Source: JAHEKD01 sp965215945 | GTDB taxonomy: Bacteria > Pseudomonadota > Gammaproteobacteria > Arenicellales > JAHEKD01 | Length of the DNA: 64,000 bases | Direction of reading: 5' to 3' | Assembly: GCA_965215945.1 (NCBI GenBank) | Contig: CBDCFC010000043.1 | Span: 1-64,000, forward strand | Part shown: piece by piece, positions 61,990-64,000 of the stretch | Layout: each line of letters opens with the position of its first letter | Position numbering within the stretch: position 1 is the first letter of the stretch | Position numbers and translations under genes: made by a program | Notes under the pieces: generated by a model | The model's input: the letters and a program-made list of their open reading frames with translations, nothing else | Database searches by the model: none | Told to the model about the DNA's origin: nothing

Positions 61990-64000
61990 ATGGCGGAAAT
62001 CAAAAAGCTTTTAGTCGCTAATCGAAGTGAGATTGCGATCAGAATATTTCGTACAGCAACCGAATTGGGTATTCGCACCGTCGCACTTTATACCCACGAG
62101 GATCGTTACGCCCTGCACCGATTTAAAGCTGATGAAGCCTATTTGATTGGTAATCCTGGCGAGCCGATTAAGAATTATTTAAACATTGATGAAATAATTC
62201 GTATTGCCAAAAAATATGATGTTGATGCAATTCATCCTGGTTATGGTTTTTTATCTGAAAACCCGGCATTTGCAAAAGCCTGCCGGGATAATGACATCAT
62301 TTTTATTGGTCCCAGCACTAAAACTCTTAAATCTTTAGGCGATAAGGTTAGTGCCAGAACACTTGCCTTAAAAGCGAAGATCCCGGTTTTAGGTGGTAGT
62401 GATAGTGCATTAGCCAGTCTTAAACAGGCACGACAATATGCGGCTGAAGTGGGGTATCCAGTCATTCTCAAAGCTGCTCACGGCGGTGGCGGTCGTGGAA
62501 TGCGTGTCGTCAACTCCGATGAAGAACTTGAAACAGCATTCGAGATATCACGCCGCGAATCACTAAATGCATTTGGCAGTGATGAAGTTTTTATTGAAAA
62601 GTTTATTGAGAAAGCCAAACACATTGAAGTACAGTTACTCGGCGATGAACACGGTAATTTAGTGCATTTATATGAGCGTGATTGTTCGGTACAGCGACGT
62701 CACCAAAAAGTTATCGAGATAGCGCCATCACCGAATCTGTCAGATGAACTACGAATGCAGATCTGTGCGGCAGCAGTAAAGATCGGGCAACAAGCCGATT
62801 ATGCTAATGCTGGCACGGTAGAGTTTTTAGTTGATGTCAAAGCCGGCAAGTTTTACTTCATCGAAGTTAATCCCCGTATTCAGGTTGAGCACACCGTTAC
62901 CGAAGAAGTCACTGGAATTGATATAGTTAAATCGCAGATCATGGTGGCGCAGGGCGGGTATTTATCGGATGCCAGTATCGGTATTAACCAACAGTCGGAT
63001 GTTCAGTGTATAGGTTTTGCGATTCAGTGTCGGGTGACGACGGAAGAACCTGAAAACAATTTCATGCCTGATTATGGCCGGATCACCCATTATCGTTCGG
63101 CATCAGGTATGGGTATCCGGCTTGATGCCGGCAGTGCTTTTTCAGGTGCGATTGTTAATCCTTATTACGACTCCATGCTGGTCAAGGTTACTGCACGTGG
63201 GCGCTTATTTGCTGATGCAATCAAACGTATGCAACGGGCACTGAGGGAGTTTCGAATTCGTGGAGTTAAAACTAATATACGTTTTTTAGTTAAACTGCTA
63301 GGGCATGAGGTTTTTCTGGCCGGCGACTGCACTACGCGGTTTATCGATTCCACACCAAGTTTATTTGAGCTTGTGTCTCGCCAAAATCGTGCTAGCCGTT
63401 TGCTTACCTATATCGCCGACGTCATTGTTAATGAAAATGAAACCGTAAAGGGTCGAGAAGTTGCTACACGGAGAACGCCTGCCCAGATACCAAAACTGGA
63501 TGTTGTCAGCGAACTGCCAAAAGGCACGCGTGATGTATTTCTTGATTTGGGGGCAGAGGAATTTTCTAGCTGGATTTTAAAGCGAAAGCGTCTGCTGATT
63601 ACCGATACAACCATGCGGGATGCACATCAATCGTTATTGGCGACTCGAATGCGCACCGATGACTTGCTCAATATTGCCGAAGCTTATGCACGTTTGACGC
63701 CGGATTTATTTTCGTTGGAAATGTGGGGTGGCGCAACATTCGATACCAGCATGCGGTTTTTGAAAGAATGTCCCTGGCAGCGACTGGTAGATATGCGTAA
63801 ACGTATTCCGAACATTTTATTCCAAATGTTATTACGTGCATCCAGTGCTGTTGGCTACTCTAATTTCCCGGACAACGTCGTCAAGTCGTTTGTTTATGAA
63901 TCAGCCCAGGCCGGCATCGATGTATTCAGAATATTTGATGCATTAAATTGGCTGCCAAATATGAAAGTAGCCATCGAAGCAGCTAATAAAGTCGGGTGCA
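61990..64000 (+). CDS. pyc: Pyruvate carboxylase (3' partial)
   Basis: Starting at ATG 61990, the frame stays open to the window end (670 codons visible of about 1150). The biotin carboxylase domain has KKLLVANRSEIAIRIFR, the ATP-grasp HGGGGRGMRVV loop, and IEVNPRIQVEHTVTEEVTGIDIV. After about residue 530 the carboxyltransferase domain begins (LLITDTTMRDAHQSLLATRMRT, with the metal-binding Asp), then LEMWGGATFD. It carboxylates pyruvate to oxaloacetate, refilling the citric acid cycle when serine/glycine-derived pyruvate is the carbon source. Oxaloacetate decarboxylase or urea-type relatives are less likely because the fusion order is that of pyruvate carboxylase. Confidence 0.9.
   Translation, partial: MAEIKKLLVANRSEIAIRIFRTATELGIRTVALYTHEDRYALHRFKADEAYLIGNPGEPIKNYLNIDEIIRIAKKYDVDAIHPGYGFLSENPAFAKACRDNDIIFIGPSTKTLKSLGDKVSARTLALKAKIPVLGGSDSALASLKQARQYAAEVGYPVILKAAHGGGGRGMRVVNSDEELETAFEISRRESLNAFGSDEVFIEKFIEKAKHIEVQLLGDEHGNLVHLYERDCSVQRRHQKVIEIAPSPNLSDELRMQICAAAVKIGQQADYANAGTVEFLVDVKAGKFYFIEVNPRIQVEHTVTEEVTGIDIVKSQIMVAQGGYLSDASIGINQQSDVQCIGFAIQCRVTTEEPENNFMPDYGRITHYRSASGMGIRLDAGSAFSGAIVNPYYDSMLVKVTARGRLFADAIKRMQRALREFRIRGVKTNIRFLVKLLGHEVFLAGDCTTRFIDSTPSLFELVSRQNRASRLLTYIADVIVNENETVKGREVATRRTPAQIPKLDVVSELPKGTRDVFLDLGAEEFSSWILKRKRLLITDTTMRDAHQSLLATRMRTDDLLNIAEAYARLTPDLFSLEMWGGATFDTSMRFLKECPWQRLVDMRKRIPNILFQMLLRASSAVGYSNFPDNVVKSFVYESAQAGIDVFRIFDALNWLPNMKVAIEAANKVGC

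Noticed and set aside
1..64000. CRISPR array, tRNA, rRNA, prophage or transposase genes
   Set aside because: No spaced direct repeats, cloverleaf, rRNA motifs or transposase/phage protein motifs were found.

Overview
The window reads as about 64 kb of chromosome from a heterotrophic, probably marine gammaproteobacterium. That is inferred from protein family types, a single-chain pyruvate carboxylase, moderately low GC, and the dominance of genes for methylated osmolytes. No rRNA, tRNA, CRISPR array, transposase or phage gene was recognised. The organism cannot be named from the sequence alone.

Layout. 1-8.9 kb: a partial short-chain dehydrogenase, a carnitine-dehydrogenase-like enzyme, a choline-sulfatase, and a ProX/ProV/ProW-type quaternary-amine ABC importer. 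The importer is split by an AT-rich gene for an Orc1-like AAA ATPase that looks inserted. 8.8-14.2 kb: BetI repressor, two clear palindromic operators, an orphan periplasmic binding protein, a BCCT carrier and choline dehydrogenase. 14.2-16 kb: two lipoprotein genes, one frameshifted, bracketed by near-identical inverted 50-bp repeats. 16-19.2 kb: a gamma-butyrobetaine hydroxylase-like dioxygenase, a conserved hypothetical gene and a PhyH-family dioxygenase. 19.4-26.4 kb: a Liv-type ABC importer whose two ATPases are fused. Its binding-protein gene is followed by an ATP-grasp gene and then by the relic tail of a second copy of the binding protein. 26.5-30.3 kb: a DMSP demethylase (DmdA), a FadN-like 3-hydroxyacyl-CoA dehydrogenase/enoyl-CoA hydratase, and a decayed DsbA/HCCA-isomerase-like gene. 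30.7-38.4 kb: endonuclease I, 3-hydroxybutyrate dehydrogenase, an M48 lipoprotein protease, an MgtE operon with a mechanosensitive-type channel, and a nitrilase. 38.7-52.8 kb: two ferredoxins, an XRE-cupin regulator, and a long run glyA-sdaA-soxBDAG-serA-serC followed by two DUF1015 genes. 53-61.8 kb: a CoA-dependent acid pathway (acyl-CoA dehydrogenase, CaiB-type CoA-transferase, MmgE/PrpD, MaoC-like hydratase), an aldehyde dehydrogenase, an alpha/beta hydrolase, an LLM flavin enzyme and a lipoprotein. 62-64 kb: pyruvate carboxylase, cut by the window end.

How it fits together. Choline-O-sulfate can go to choline and then betaine aldehyde. Gamma-butyrobetaine can go to carnitine and 3-dehydrocarnitine. 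Both lead towards glycine betaine, which is demethylated through sarcosine to glycine. GlyA then makes serine, SdaA makes pyruvate, and pyruvate carboxylase makes oxaloacetate. DmdA adds a second methyl input to tetrahydrofolate from DMSP. The glycine betaine to sarcosine steps, betB and the dehydrocarnitine cleavage enzyme are not in the window, unless the aldehyde dehydrogenase at 57.5 kb serves as BetB.

Things to notice. (1) The AAA ATPase gene inside the betaine importer, behind a perfect 16-bp inverted repeat. (2) A 228-bp element with 11-bp terminal inverted repeats and a chain of hairpins at 59.1 kb. (3) Frameshifts at short homopolymers in five genes (fdxA, glyA, a DUF1015 gene, a lipoprotein and the HCCA-isomerase relic), which are either sequencing indels or real decay. 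(4) The binding-protein relic behind the ATP-grasp gene. (5) Several intergenic palindromic repeats sharing a GGATGACR-like end.
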